Shown piece by piece: positions 1 to 6,886 of a stretch of DNA of 29,062 nt (position 1 is its first letter; each line of letters starts with the position of its first letter). The notes beneath the pieces are model-generated. The model ran no database searches, had not been told where the DNA came from, and saw nothing but the letters and a program-made list of their open reading frames with translations. Position numbers and translations under genes: made by a program. Source of the stretch: an uncultured Collinsella sp. (GTDB taxonomy: Bacteria > Actinomycetota > Coriobacteriia > Coriobacteriales > Coriobacteriaceae). The stretch lies in contig CABSMS010000017.1 of assembly GCA_902478885.1 (NCBI GenBank), positions 1 to 29,062 on the forward strand. The letters are read 5' to 3'.

Positions 1-2213
1 GCGACCACACCGACAAGTACGTTCAGGCCTACTTCCAGTACGACTCCAAGAAGACTGGCGGCGTCACCGTCTCGCACCTGCGCTTTGGTGATTCCCCGAT
101 CCGCTCGCCGTACTACGTGACCAAGGCCGACTTTGTCGCCTGCCACAACCCCAGCTACATCGTTAAGGGCTTCAAGATGGTCCGCGACGTCAAGCCGGGC
201 GGCACCTTCCTGGTCAACTGCCAGTGGAGCGATGAGGAGTTCGCCGAGCACATGCCCGCCGTGGCCAAGCGCTACATCGCGAACAACAACGTCAACGTCT
301 ACCTGATCGACGCTATCGACCTGGCTGCCAAGGTCGGCATGGGCAAGCGCACCAACACGGTGCTCCAGTCTGCCTTCTTCGCGCTGGCCAAGGTCCTGCC
401 CGCCGAGGACGCCCTGCAGTACATGAAGGACGCGGCCACCAAGTCCTACATGAAGAAGGGCCAGGCCATCGTCGACGCCAACCACAAGGCCATCGATGCC
501 GGCGCTACCGCCTTCCGTAAGTTCGAGGTTCCGGCCGACTGGGCTACCGCCGAGGACGCCGCTCCTGTCGAGCTCTCCGAGGAGACCAAGTCCGCCATCG
601 CCCAGCAGGTCAAGAACCTGCTCGAGCCCATCGATCGCATGGACGGCGACAGCCTGCCCGTTTCCGCCTTCGTCGGTTGCGCCGACGGCCAGTTTGAGCT
701 GGGCGCCTCCGCATACGAGAAGCGCGGCGTCGCCGTGGTCGTTCCTCACTGGGACGAGACCAAGTGCATCCAGTGCAACCAGTGCGCCTATGTGTGCCCG
801 CATGCCACCATCCGTCCGTTCGCGATGACCGAGGACGAGGCTGCCGCCGCGCCCGAGGCTACCCGCACGCTCGACGCCATGGGCCCCAAGGCCAAGGGCA
901 TGAAGTTCACCATGGCCGTGTCCCCGCTCGACTGCATGGGCTGCACCAACTGCGTCAAGGTCTGCCCCAAGGGCGCCCTCGAGATGGTTCCCACCGAGCA
1001 GGAGATGGATCAGCAGCCCGTTTGGGACTACATGGTCGAGAACGTCTCCGAGAAGAAGGAGCTCATCGCGGCCAACGTCAAGGGCAGCCAGTTTAAGCAG
1101 CCCTACCTGGAGTTCTCCGGCTCCTGCGCCGGCTGTGCCGAGACCGCCTATGCACGTCTGGTGACCCAGGTCGCCGGCGACCGCATGTTCATCTCCAACG
1201 CCACCGGCTGCTCCTCCATTTGGGGCAACCCCGCTGCCACCGCTCCTTACTGCAAGGACAAGGACGGTCACGGCCCGGCGTGGAACAACTCCCTGTTCGA
1301 GGACAATGCCGAGCACGGTCTGGGCATGGCCGTGGGCTACGAGGCCGTCCAGAAGAAGCTGATCGCCGCCACCCAGGACATCATCGCTGCCGATGGTCCG
1401 TCCGATGAGCTCAAGGCTGCCGGCCAGGCTTGGATCGACTCCGTCAACGACGCCGAGGCCTCCAAGACCGCTGCCGCTGCCTACGTTGCCGAGCTCGAGA
1501 AGTGCGGCTGCGACGCTTCCAAGGCGATCCTCGCCGACAAGGCTTACCTCACCAAGAAGTCCTTCTGGATCTTCGGCGGCGACGGTTGGGCCTACGACAT
1601 CGGCTTCGGTGGCCTGGACCACGTCCTGGCTTCCGGCCACAACGTCAACGTTTTCGTCTTCGACACCGAGGTTTACTCCAACACCGGCGGTCAGGCCTCC
1701 AAGGCCTCGAACCTGGGCCAGGTCGCTCAGTTCGCCGCTGCCGGTAAGGTGACCAAGAAGAAGTCCCTGGCCGAGATCGCCATGAGCTACGGCTACGTCT
1801 ACGTGGCGCAGGTCGCCATGGGCGCCAACCCGGCTCAGACCCTCAAGGCCATCCACGAGGCCGAGGCCTACGACGGCCCGTCCCTCATCATCGGCTACAG
1901 CCCCTGCGAGATGCACTCCATCAAGAAGGGCGGCATGCAGAACTGCCAGGCCGAGATGAAGAAGGCTGTCGAGTGCGGTTACTGGAACCTCTTCCGCTTC
2001 AACCCCGAGGCTGCTGCCGGCAAGAAGTTCTCGCTCGATTCCAAGGAGCCCGCGGGCGGTTATCAGGAGTTCCTGATGAACGAGGCCCGTTACGCTTCGC
2101 TGACGCGTTCCTTCCCCGAGCGCGCCGAGGAGCTCTTCAAGGAGAACGAGCAGGCCGCTATGGACCGCTACGCTCACCTGCTGAAGCTCAAGACGGTGTA
2201 CAACGAGGCCTAG
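1..2213 (+). CDS. nifJ: Pyruvate:ferredoxin (flavodoxin) oxidoreductase, C-terminal part (5' truncated by window)
   Basis: This enzyme oxidatively decarboxylates pyruvate to acetyl-CoA, passing electrons to ferredoxin or flavodoxin; it is cytoplasmic and central to anaerobic energy metabolism. The reading frame is open from base 3, so the gene enters from outside the window. About 736 residues are visible of the roughly 1,180 usual for the family. Numbering from the first codon, two 4Fe-4S ferredoxin motifs are seen (Cys255/258/261/265 and Cys311/314/317/321). The proximal-cluster cysteines follow (CAGC 375-378, Cys403, Cys635), with spacing matching characterised enzymes. The thiamine-diphosphate motif GDGWAYDIGFGG begins near residue 527, followed by DTEVYSNTGGQASKAS. 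The GTG at 117 is an internal codon (PYYVTKADF reads through it), not the start. A terminator follows. Identification is certain; only the N-terminus is missing. Confidence 0.97.
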   Translation, partial: DHTDKYVQAYFQYDSKKTGGVTVSHLRFGDSPIRSPYYVTKADFVACHNPSYIVKGFKMVRDVKPGGTFLVNCQWSDEEFAEHMPAVAKRYIANNNVNVYLIDAIDLAAKVGMGKRTNTVLQSAFFALAKVLPAEDALQYMKDAATKSYMKKGQAIVDANHKAIDAGATAFRKFEVPADWATAEDAAPVELSEETKSAIAQQVKNLLEPIDRMDGDSLPVSAFVGCADGQFELGASAYEKRGVAVVVPHWDETKCIQCNQCAYVCPHATIRPFAMTEDEAAAAPEATRTLDAMGPKAKGMKFTMAVSPLDCMGCTNCVKVCPKGALEMVPTEQEMDQQPVWDYMVENVSEKKELIAANVKGSQFKQPYLEFSGSCAGCAETAYARLVTQVAGDRMFISNATGCSSIWGNPAATAPYCKDKDGHGPAWNNSLFEDNAEHGLGMAVGYEAVQKKLIAATQDIIAADGPSDELKAAGQAWIDSVNDAEASKTAAAAYVAELEKCGCDASKAILADKAYLTKKSFWIFGGDGWAYDIGFGGLDHVLASGHNVNVFVFDTEVYSNTGGQASKASNLGQVAQFAAAGKVTKKKSLAEIAMSYGYVYVAQVAMGANPAQTLKAIHEAEAYDGPSLIIGYSPCEMHSIKKGGMQNCQAEMKKAVECGYWNLFRFNPEAAAGKKFSLDSKEPAGGYQEFLMNEARYASLTRSFPERAEELFKENEQAAMDRYAHLLKLKTVYNEA

Positions 2214-2223
2214 GTCTCCCGCC

Positions 2224-2348
2224 GCAGGATCTGAGGGCTAACCTTCGCGGACGTCCTCGGACATGAAAGAACCCCCGCTGCGCACTACGTGCGGCGGGGG
2301 TTCTTTCGTCCTGCGGAGTGTCCGCGAAGGTCAGCCCTCAGATCCTGC
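2224..2348. repeat. Long inverted repeat enclosing the nifJ terminator
   Basis: Arms 2224-2251 and 2321-2348 are 28 bp and complementary except at one position (A2240). They enclose the intrinsic terminator at 2266-2306, giving a nested stem. An 11-bp sequence, ACGTCCTCGGA, occurs at 2251-2261 and again at 2356-2366, just outside the right arm. The element lies between the convergent nifJ and ATPase genes. It could be a MITE-like insertion, a bidirectional transcription barrier or an RNA 3'-end stabiliser; sequence alone does not decide. Confidence 0.85.
2266..2306 (+). terminator. Intrinsic terminator of nifJ
   Basis: AAAGAACCCCCGC (2266-2278) pairs perfectly with GCGGGGGTTCTTT (2294-2306). 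A further inner stem CGCAC/GTGCG (2281-2285 / 2289-2293) closes on a 3-base loop. The A-run and T-run flanks would let it work in both directions, which suits its place between convergent genes. Confidence 0.85.
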
Positions 2349-2419
2349 TACGACAACGTCCTCGGATTGTGTGGCTGAATGAAGGACGTGGTTGTGGGGG
2401 CCTTTTGTCCCGGTCGCTG

Positions 2420-2440
2420 TTTCGCGGCTTTGCCGCGAAA
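2420..2440 (-). terminator. Perfect 9-bp hairpin downstream of the minus-strand ATPase gene
   Basis: TTTCGCGGC (2420-2428) and GCCGCGAAA (2432-2440) form a perfect stem with a 3-base loop, about 55 bases past the stop codon of the minus-strand ATPase. There is no clear T-run on that strand, so a terminator role is only plausible from its position. Confidence 0.35.
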
Positions 2441-2495
2441 GGCGCGCCGCTTTGGGGATGGATAGGGGGCGGGGCTGGATTGCGGATTCAAATGG

Positions 2496-3857
2496 CTAGA
2501 GAGATATGGGTGCGAACGAGAAATCGTTATTGGGGTCATCCTTTTCCATAAACTCATCGAGACAAAACGTCATGTAGATTGGAACGTACAGAACCTTGCC
2601 CTCTTTGCTGAGATTCTCGTGGCTCAGTACAACGGCCTCGGGAATTTTGTGCTCGCCCACACTCATCAGACGATCGAGGGCCGCATGCGCTCGAACTTTC
2701 TTGCCCGATTTGACCTCGATTGGGACAACATGCCCGTGGGCGCCTTCGATCACAAAGTCAACTTCACCGACCTCACGCGTTTGGTAGTACCATGCATCCG
2801 CCCCGAGGGCAACGAGTTCCTGCGCGACCACGTTCTCATAGAGACCACCAAGGTTGGGAGTTTTCATATCAAGATAGACGGCGCGTGCAGTGCTGCCGGG
2901 GTATCGCGATGCGAGCATGCCTGTATCAGACTCGTATAGTTTGAAGGCTGTCGTTTTCTCCGTCCTCTTGAGAGGACTCCGTGGCTCCGTCACCCTGGCG
3001 ACCATCAATCCAACACCTGCGTTAACAAGCCACAGGAAATCCTGCTCATATTTTTTAAGGCGAGCTCCTTCACCCAGAGACGAAACAACAAAGCGATGAG
3101 ACTCCGCCTCAAGCTGAACGGGAATTTGCTCAAAAATCGACCGAACGTTAAACGCTCGAGTCGATGCATATTTTGAGATATCGCTTTTGTACTGATCGAC
3201 CAGCTGAGTTTGAAGCTCACGTGTGCTCACGAGCGAATAACCCGAACCAATATAATTCTGAACGACCTCCGGCATGCCGCCGCAAACGATATAAGCTCTA
3301 TAGTTCTTGAGCATCGCCTCATGAATATAGTTTTCGACAGGATGTTTCTCGACAAGGCAGCTGCGAATGCCTGCAAGCACATTCTCGCTAACGCTGTTTG
3401 CCCAACAAAACTCTTCAAAATCCATCGGGCGCATAACAATGTGCTCTACATACCCCACCGGAAAAGAAGAGACCCCCTTAAACTCAGTCCCAAGCATAGA
3501 CCCCGAGAAGACATAGCTAAAGCGCCCATCCTCGACCAACGCCTTCATGAGTGTAACGATCTGCGGATACTCCTGAATCTCATCGACGAAGACAAGCGTA
3601 TCGCCCTCAACAAGCGGCGCATCCGCAAGAAGGGCTACGCGGTTGATAAAGTCAACGGAGTTCTTTGCGCCAACAAGTGCATTCCTTGCTTCGACATCGA
3701 GTAGTAAATTGACCTCAAAATACGAAGCGTAGTTGCTTTTTCCAAACGCGCGAATCGCATAGCTCTTGCCAATCTGACGCGCACCAGTAACAAGTAATGC
3801 CTTATTGGAGTTATTCTTCCAGCTCAAAAGCCTATCAGTGACCTTACGGCGTAGCAT
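2496..3857 (-). CDS. AAA_14/DUF4143-type ATP-binding protein
   Basis: 453-residue cytoplasmic ATPase of the AAA_14 + DUF4143 class, whose cellular role is poorly defined. The Walker A motif GARQIGKS lies at residues 25-32 and Walker B LVFVDEIQ at 88-95. The C-terminal part carries GEVDFVIEG followed by VVPIEVKSGKK, an arrangement like the D...ExK core of PD-(D/E)XK nucleases that recurs in DUF4143 proteins. The ATG at 3857 is preferred because GGGGG lies 4-5 bases upstream; an in-frame TTG at 3875 would add six residues and lacks a good ribosome site. Base composition is clearly lower in GC than the neighbours, suggesting horizontal acquisition. It stands alone, convergent with nifJ, with three direct repeats immediately upstream. 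Family assignment is firm; function is unknown. Confidence 0.9.
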   Translation of the reverse strand: MLRRKVTDRLLSWKNNSNKALLVTGARQIGKSYAIRAFGKSNYASYFEVNLLLDVEARNALVGAKNSVDFINRVALLADAPLVEGDTLVFVDEIQEYPQIVTLMKALVEDGRFSYVFSGSMLGTEFKGVSSFPVGYVEHIVMRPMDFEEFCWANSVSENVLAGIRSCLVEKHPVENYIHEAMLKNYRAYIVCGGMPEVVQNYIGSGYSLVSTRELQTQLVDQYKSDISKYASTRAFNVRSIFEQIPVQLEAESHRFVVSSLGEGARLKKYEQDFLWLVNAGVGLMVARVTEPRSPLKRTEKTTAFKLYESDTGMLASRYPGSTARAVYLDMKTPNLGGLYENVVAQELVALGADAWYYQTREVGEVDFVIEGAHGHVVPIEVKSGKKVRAHAALDRLMSVGEHKIPEAVVLSHENLSKEGKVLYVPIYMTFCLDEFMEKDDPNNDFSFAPISL

Positions 3858-3871
3858 TAAACCCCCAAATG

Positions 3872-3955
3872 ACAAAAATTGACAGATAGAATCGCCTAAA
3901 ATAATACAAAAATTGGCAGATAATCACGTCGTAAATATACAAAAATTAGGAGATA
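3872..3955. repeat. Three phased 17-bp direct repeats at the promoter end of the ATPase gene
   Basis: On the plus strand the copies are acaaaaattgacagata (3872-3888), acaaaaattggcagata (3906-3922) and acaaaaattaggagata (3939-3955). They start 34 and 33 bp apart, close to three helical turns, so they would face the same side of the DNA. They occupy the 15-100 bp upstream of the ATPase start codon, where promoter and operator should be. The likeliest reading is a repeated binding site for an autoregulator or for the ATPase itself; this is inference. Confidence 0.75.
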
Positions 3956-4008
3956 GCAAAGGTTCGAATAGGCCTCAGGGCCACTGAAGCAGTGCTCTGC
4001 TTTGCGAA

Positions 4009-4044
4009 GGGGCTGGGGACGCTGTTGGGTGCGTCTCCAGCCCT
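4009..4044. terminator. Stem-loop downstream of the minus-strand DUF3830 unit
   Basis: GGGGCTGGGGACGC (4009-4022) can pair with GCGTCTCCAGCCCT (4031-4044) across an 8-base loop, with two G-U pairs when read as plus-strand RNA. It lies just beyond the 3' end of the minus-strand gene ending at 4099. No T-run follows on either strand, so termination is possible but unproven. Confidence 0.4.
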
Positions 4045-4098
4045 CTGATACTTACTTTGGATTCCGATGGTGGGGTGTTGTCGGTGCTGCTTGCTTGG

Positions 4099-4623
4099 TT
4101 ACCTTGTCTCGCCGCTCTCTGTGCGTAGGCGGTAGCCGTGGACGAGGTCGCTGATGGCCGGCCAGGGAATCTGGCGGTCGACCCAAAATTGGAGCTGGAC
4201 CAGATAGCGCTCGGTGGCGCGGGTGAGGGCCGCGAACTGTTCGTGAGTCTCTACCTGGGCGTAGAGGTCGCGGCTGTGGGCGAGGATGGCGGTCGTGTCG
4301 TCCATCTTGCCGGTAACGTCGAAGGCGCCCGAGAACCAGTCGCACAGGCGCGCGGCGCTGTTGTTGATTGTTGCGAGGTCGGCGGTGCCGTCGTTGGCGT
4401 TCTCGTTGGCCTGGGCTCGCAGGAGGGAGAGGGCGTCGGCGGCATTCATGCAGTAGCCGACGGTGAAGTTCCAGACGGCGAATTCGCGGCCGGTGTCGAG
4501 CTTGCGGCGACGCATCAGGTCGATGTCGCGGGGCTCCTCGAGCATCATTTGATCGGCGAGGGCCTCAAGTGCAGTGGTGTACTCGGCAAGGTCGAGTGTG
4601 AGCAGGGTGTTGATATCCATCAT
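4099..4623 (-). CDS. Hypothetical helical protein, second gene of the DUF3830 unit
   Basis: I do not recognise this 174-residue protein. It appears soluble and largely helical, with many acidic and Ala/Leu-rich stretches, a single Cys near residue 58, no signal peptide and no membrane segment. Its ATG (4623) lies two bases after the stop codon of the upstream DUF3830 gene, and its ribosome site GGAGG overlaps the end of that gene. This is strong evidence for translational coupling and a shared function. Start choice is between two adjacent ATG codons (4623 and 4620). GC-rich codon use matches the host. No function can be assigned beyond the partnership. Confidence 0.75.
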   Translation of the reverse strand: MMDINTLLTLDLAEYTTALEALADQMMLEEPRDIDLMRRRKLDTGREFAVWNFTVGYCMNAADALSLLRAQANENANDGTADLATINNSAARLCDWFSGAFDVTGKMDDTTAILAHSRDLYAQVETHEQFAALTRATERYLVQLQFWVDRQIPWPAISDLVHGYRLRTESGETR

Positions 4624-4625
4624 CT

Positions 4626-5042
4626 TTAGGCCTCCGCTTCGATCTCGACGATTTCGTTTTTGATGTACATGCCCTGGTTGTCCCAGACATTACGGCAGGC
4701 GGCGGCAAAGCGCTTGCGGTCGGCTTCGCAGATGCGGGCGAACATGTTGCAGGTGCCAAAGGGCTCGCACACGTCAAAGAAGATGCAAATTGACGACCAT
4801 CCGCCATACCAGCTCACGGCGCCCGCCGGCTCGTGAAAGACGGGGTTCTCGATGTGCTCGTAATTGGCGATGGGACCCGATACGGGATAGGTTACCTCGG
4901 CATCGCAGATCTTAGCCGAAAAGATACGTGATTCGACCGGACAGGACGATTCGAACAGCTTGCACGCCTCGGGAGCCTTGTCCCAGAGCATGTCGGCGAG
5001 AAACGTCTCGCCATTCAGCGTGATCTTGAGCATTTTTGTCAT
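4626..5042 (-). CDS. DUF3830 family (cyclophilin-like fold) protein
   Basis: 138-residue protein beginning MTKMLKITLNGETFLADML, with the pattern of DUF3830 proteins: an N-terminal beta hairpin, DKAPEACKLFESSCPVESRI, then IFSAKICDAEVTYPVS. The family has a cyclophilin-like fold and no settled biochemical role. The ATG at 5042 is chosen because an excellent Shine-Dalgarno GAGGAGGTCC lies just upstream (about 5048-5057); a longer in-frame start at 5129 would bury this site inside the gene. It is the first gene of a two-gene unit with the unrecognised protein that follows. The family call comes from motif memory and is moderately sure. Confidence 0.7.
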   Translation of the reverse strand: MTKMLKITLNGETFLADMLWDKAPEACKLFESSCPVESRIFSAKICDAEVTYPVSGPIANYEHIENPVFHEPAGAVSWYGGWSSICIFFDVCEPFGTCNMFARICEADRKRFAAACRNVWDNQGMYIKNEIVEIEAEA

Positions 5043-5644
5043 AGTAAGGACCTCCTCAATCCGTCGCTCAAGGGGTTCGCTGGCGGATAAGGAGAAGACA
5101 GCAGCGGGGTCGCCGAACCCAAACTTCACGACAGATCTCTGTCGCCCCAGCCCGCGCTGTTCTTCGCTAAAGTACCATGCAGCGATTGCGCGCGCAATAT
5201 CAGTGTTTGATTTTCTGGAAGCGGCAATCGACGAGACGGCTCGCCGGCTGCCGGCCGACGCGCGGCAAAGGCACTCGTCTATTCCTTAAGTTGGATGAAA
5301 AACGCCGTGTTATTGCAGGGCTGCATACTCGTCCAATAAGTGCATAGAATCTCGTATAGTACGAGTAAGATTTTGCGCTGTCTGTTTTATGTTTAGCAAA
5401 GATATAGTTTGCATAATCGGGTCTAATCCCTGCTCTATTAAAATAAAGTTGCACGTAAATGACGTAGATATGCTTGAGCTGGGGTTCTGTACGCTGAGCG
5501 GATAAAAACGACCGTTCACCGTTCAACTATTTTCAAAATGAATAAAATGAGCGATAAAGAGAATATAAACCTTAATAAACTCGCGTATCGCACGGGCGCG
5601 GGTTATTAATGGGTTGTAGGCCTTTTACAGAAAGGATTCCAGCA
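5043..5644. other. Divergent intergenic region with an AT-rich island
   Basis: About 600 bases separate the minus-strand DUF3830 unit from the plus-strand carbamate kinase. The half nearest DUF3830 is GC-rich like the chromosome; from about 5290 to 5600 it turns distinctly AT-rich. Short minus-strand frames (for example 5310-5519, 69 codons) are open, but I see no recognisable protein, good ribosome site or host-like codon use. Promoters for both flanking genes must lie here; a TATAAA at about 5570 is a possible -10 for the kinase. The island could be a decayed insertion. Confidence 0.5.
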
Positions 5645-6607
5645 ATGTCTAAGCCTCTTGGCAAGCCCGATCGTATCGTCGTCGCCCTTGGCGGCAACGC
5701 CCTCGGCAACAACCCCGTTGAGCAGATCGAGGCCGTGAGCAACACCGCTCACGCTCTTCTCGGCCTGATCGAGCAGGGCAACGAGATCATCATCACCCAC
5801 GGCAACGGCCCGCAGGTCGGCATGATCCAGAACGCCTTCGCCGCCGCCCACGACGCCATCGGCACCCCCGAGATGCCGCTGCCCGAGTGCGGCGCCATGT
5901 CCCAGGGCTACATCGGCTATCACCTGCAGCAGGGCATTGGCCGCGAGATGCACAAGCGCTATAAGCGTTGGCACGCCGCAACCGTCGTCACCCAGATCGA
6001 GTGCGACCCGGACGATCCCGCGTTCAAGAACCCGACCAAGCCGATCGGCCCGTTCTACACCGAGGAGCAGGCCAAGGAGTTCATGGCCGAGGATCCTTCC
6101 AAGGTCTTCGTCGAGGATTCCGGCCGCGGCTGGCGTCGCGTCGTCGCTTCCCCCGATCCCAAGAAGATCGTCGAGGCTGACTCCATCCTCAACCTGCTCG
6201 ACAACGAGTTCATCGTCATCGCCTGCGGTGGCGGCGGCATCCCCGTCGTCCGCGACTACGAGAACAAGGGCTGCTACAAGGGCGTTCCCGCCGTCATCGA
6301 CAAGGACCTGGGCGGCGAGCTGCTGGCCGAGGACTGCGACGCCGACGTCCTGTTCCTGCTGACCGCCGTAGAGCACGTCGCCATCAACTTCGGCAAGCCC
6401 AACCAGGAGGAGCTCGAGGACCTCACCGCCGACGAGGCCGAGCGCCTGGCCGACGAGGGTCAGTTCGGCAAGGGTTCCATGGAGCCCAAGGTCCGCGCCG
6501 CCATCAAGTTCGCCCGTTCCCGCAAGGGCCGCACCTGCATCATCGGTGCCCTGGACAAGGCCGCCGAGACCATGGCCGGCCTCTCCGGTACCCGCATCCA
6601 CGAGTAG
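5645..6607 (+). CDS. arcC: Carbamate kinase
   Basis: 320-residue amino-acid-kinase-fold enzyme that transfers phosphate between carbamoyl phosphate and ADP, making ATP in the final step of arginine-deiminase or other carbamoyl-yielding pathways. The family motifs are complete: ALGGNALGN near residues 14-22, THGNGPQVG at 51-59, PLPECGAMSQGYIGYHLQQ, ACGGGGIPV, VIDKDLGGELLA and C-terminal GALDKAAETMAGLSGT. The ATG at 5645 is preferred because AGAAAGGA lies about 8 bases upstream; the in-frame upstream start at 5609 has no such site. No arginine deiminase or carbamoyltransferase gene is adjacent, so the source of carbamoyl phosphate is not visible. The gene stands alone with hairpins downstream. 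Confidence 0.95.
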   Translation: MSKPLGKPDRIVVALGGNALGNNPVEQIEAVSNTAHALLGLIEQGNEIIITHGNGPQVGMIQNAFAAAHDAIGTPEMPLPECGAMSQGYIGYHLQQGIGREMHKRYKRWHAATVVTQIECDPDDPAFKNPTKPIGPFYTEEQAKEFMAEDPSKVFVEDSGRGWRRVVASPDPKKIVEADSILNLLDNEFIVIACGGGGIPVVRDYENKGCYKGVPAVIDKDLGGELLAEDCDADVLFLLTAVEHVAINFGKPNQEELEDLTADEAERLADEGQFGKGSMEPKVRAAIKFARSRKGRTCIIGALDKAAETMAGLSGTRIHE

Positions 6608-6629
6608 CCTCTACTCCATTGCCTCTCTC

Positions 6630-6653
6630 GTGGGCGCCGGGCAAGGCGCCCAC
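6630..6653 (+). terminator. First hairpin after carbamate kinase
   Basis: GTGGGCGCC (6630-6638) pairs perfectly with GGCGCCCAC (6645-6653) over a 6-base loop. No T-run follows, so it may protect the mRNA 3' end or act together with the stronger terminator just downstream. Confidence 0.45.
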
Positions 6654-6672
6654 AAACTAGCCTCTCTTCATG

Positions 6673-6706
6673 AGCCCCGCGGTCCGCTCCGGCTGTGGGG
6701 CTTTTG
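6673..6706 (+). terminator. Intrinsic terminator of carbamate kinase
   Basis: AGCCCCGC (6673-6680) pairs with GTGGGGCT (6695-6702), with one G-U pair, and is followed directly by a T-rich tract (CTTTTGTTT). Confidence 0.75.
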
Positions 6707-6763
6707 TTTCAACCCGGCACTTAGGGACGTTCCTTTCCTGCCGGCAGCCTAGGGCTGGTCATG

Positions 6764-6870
6764 GGGGACAGACTTAAATGCGTGGCACCGATCAACTGCG
6801 GAAAGCGCATCCCACAATGAGTGTCCAAAGCGGGGCACAGTTTCCCAGGTACTCATTTAAGTCTGTCCCC
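6764..6870. repeat. Inverted-repeat element with GGGGACAGACTTAAATG ends
   Basis: GGGGACAGACTTAAATG (6764-6780) is the exact reverse complement of 6854-6870, so a 107-bp element is bounded by perfect 17-bp inverted ends. It sits between the convergent carbamate kinase and peptidase genes, 16 bp from the end of the peptidase reading frame. The terminal sequence resembles ends seen in elements mobilised by REP-associated (Y1) transposases; that link is from memory and is inference. No transposase is encoded inside. Confidence 0.7.
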
Positions 6871-6886
6871 AATGAGTGCCCAATGA

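Noticed and set aside
117..119. GTG at 117 as the start of the oxidoreductase
   Set aside because: The frame is open and encodes conserved NifJ sequence upstream to the window edge, so this is an internal valine codon.
3858..3960. Three short repeats considered as a CRISPR array
   Set aside because: Repeats are only 17 bp and imperfect, spacers are about 16 bp, and no cas genes are present; promoter iterons fit better.
4138..4629. 163-codon plus-strand frame opposite the helical partner of DUF3830
   Set aside because: Gly/Val-rich antisense product without a ribosome site; the minus-strand gene is coupled to DUF3830 by spacing and a ribosome site.
5310..5519. 69-codon minus-strand frame in the AT-rich island
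   Set aside because: It reads like plausible protein, but has no good ribosome site and no family I recognise. I could not support a gene or a named remnant.
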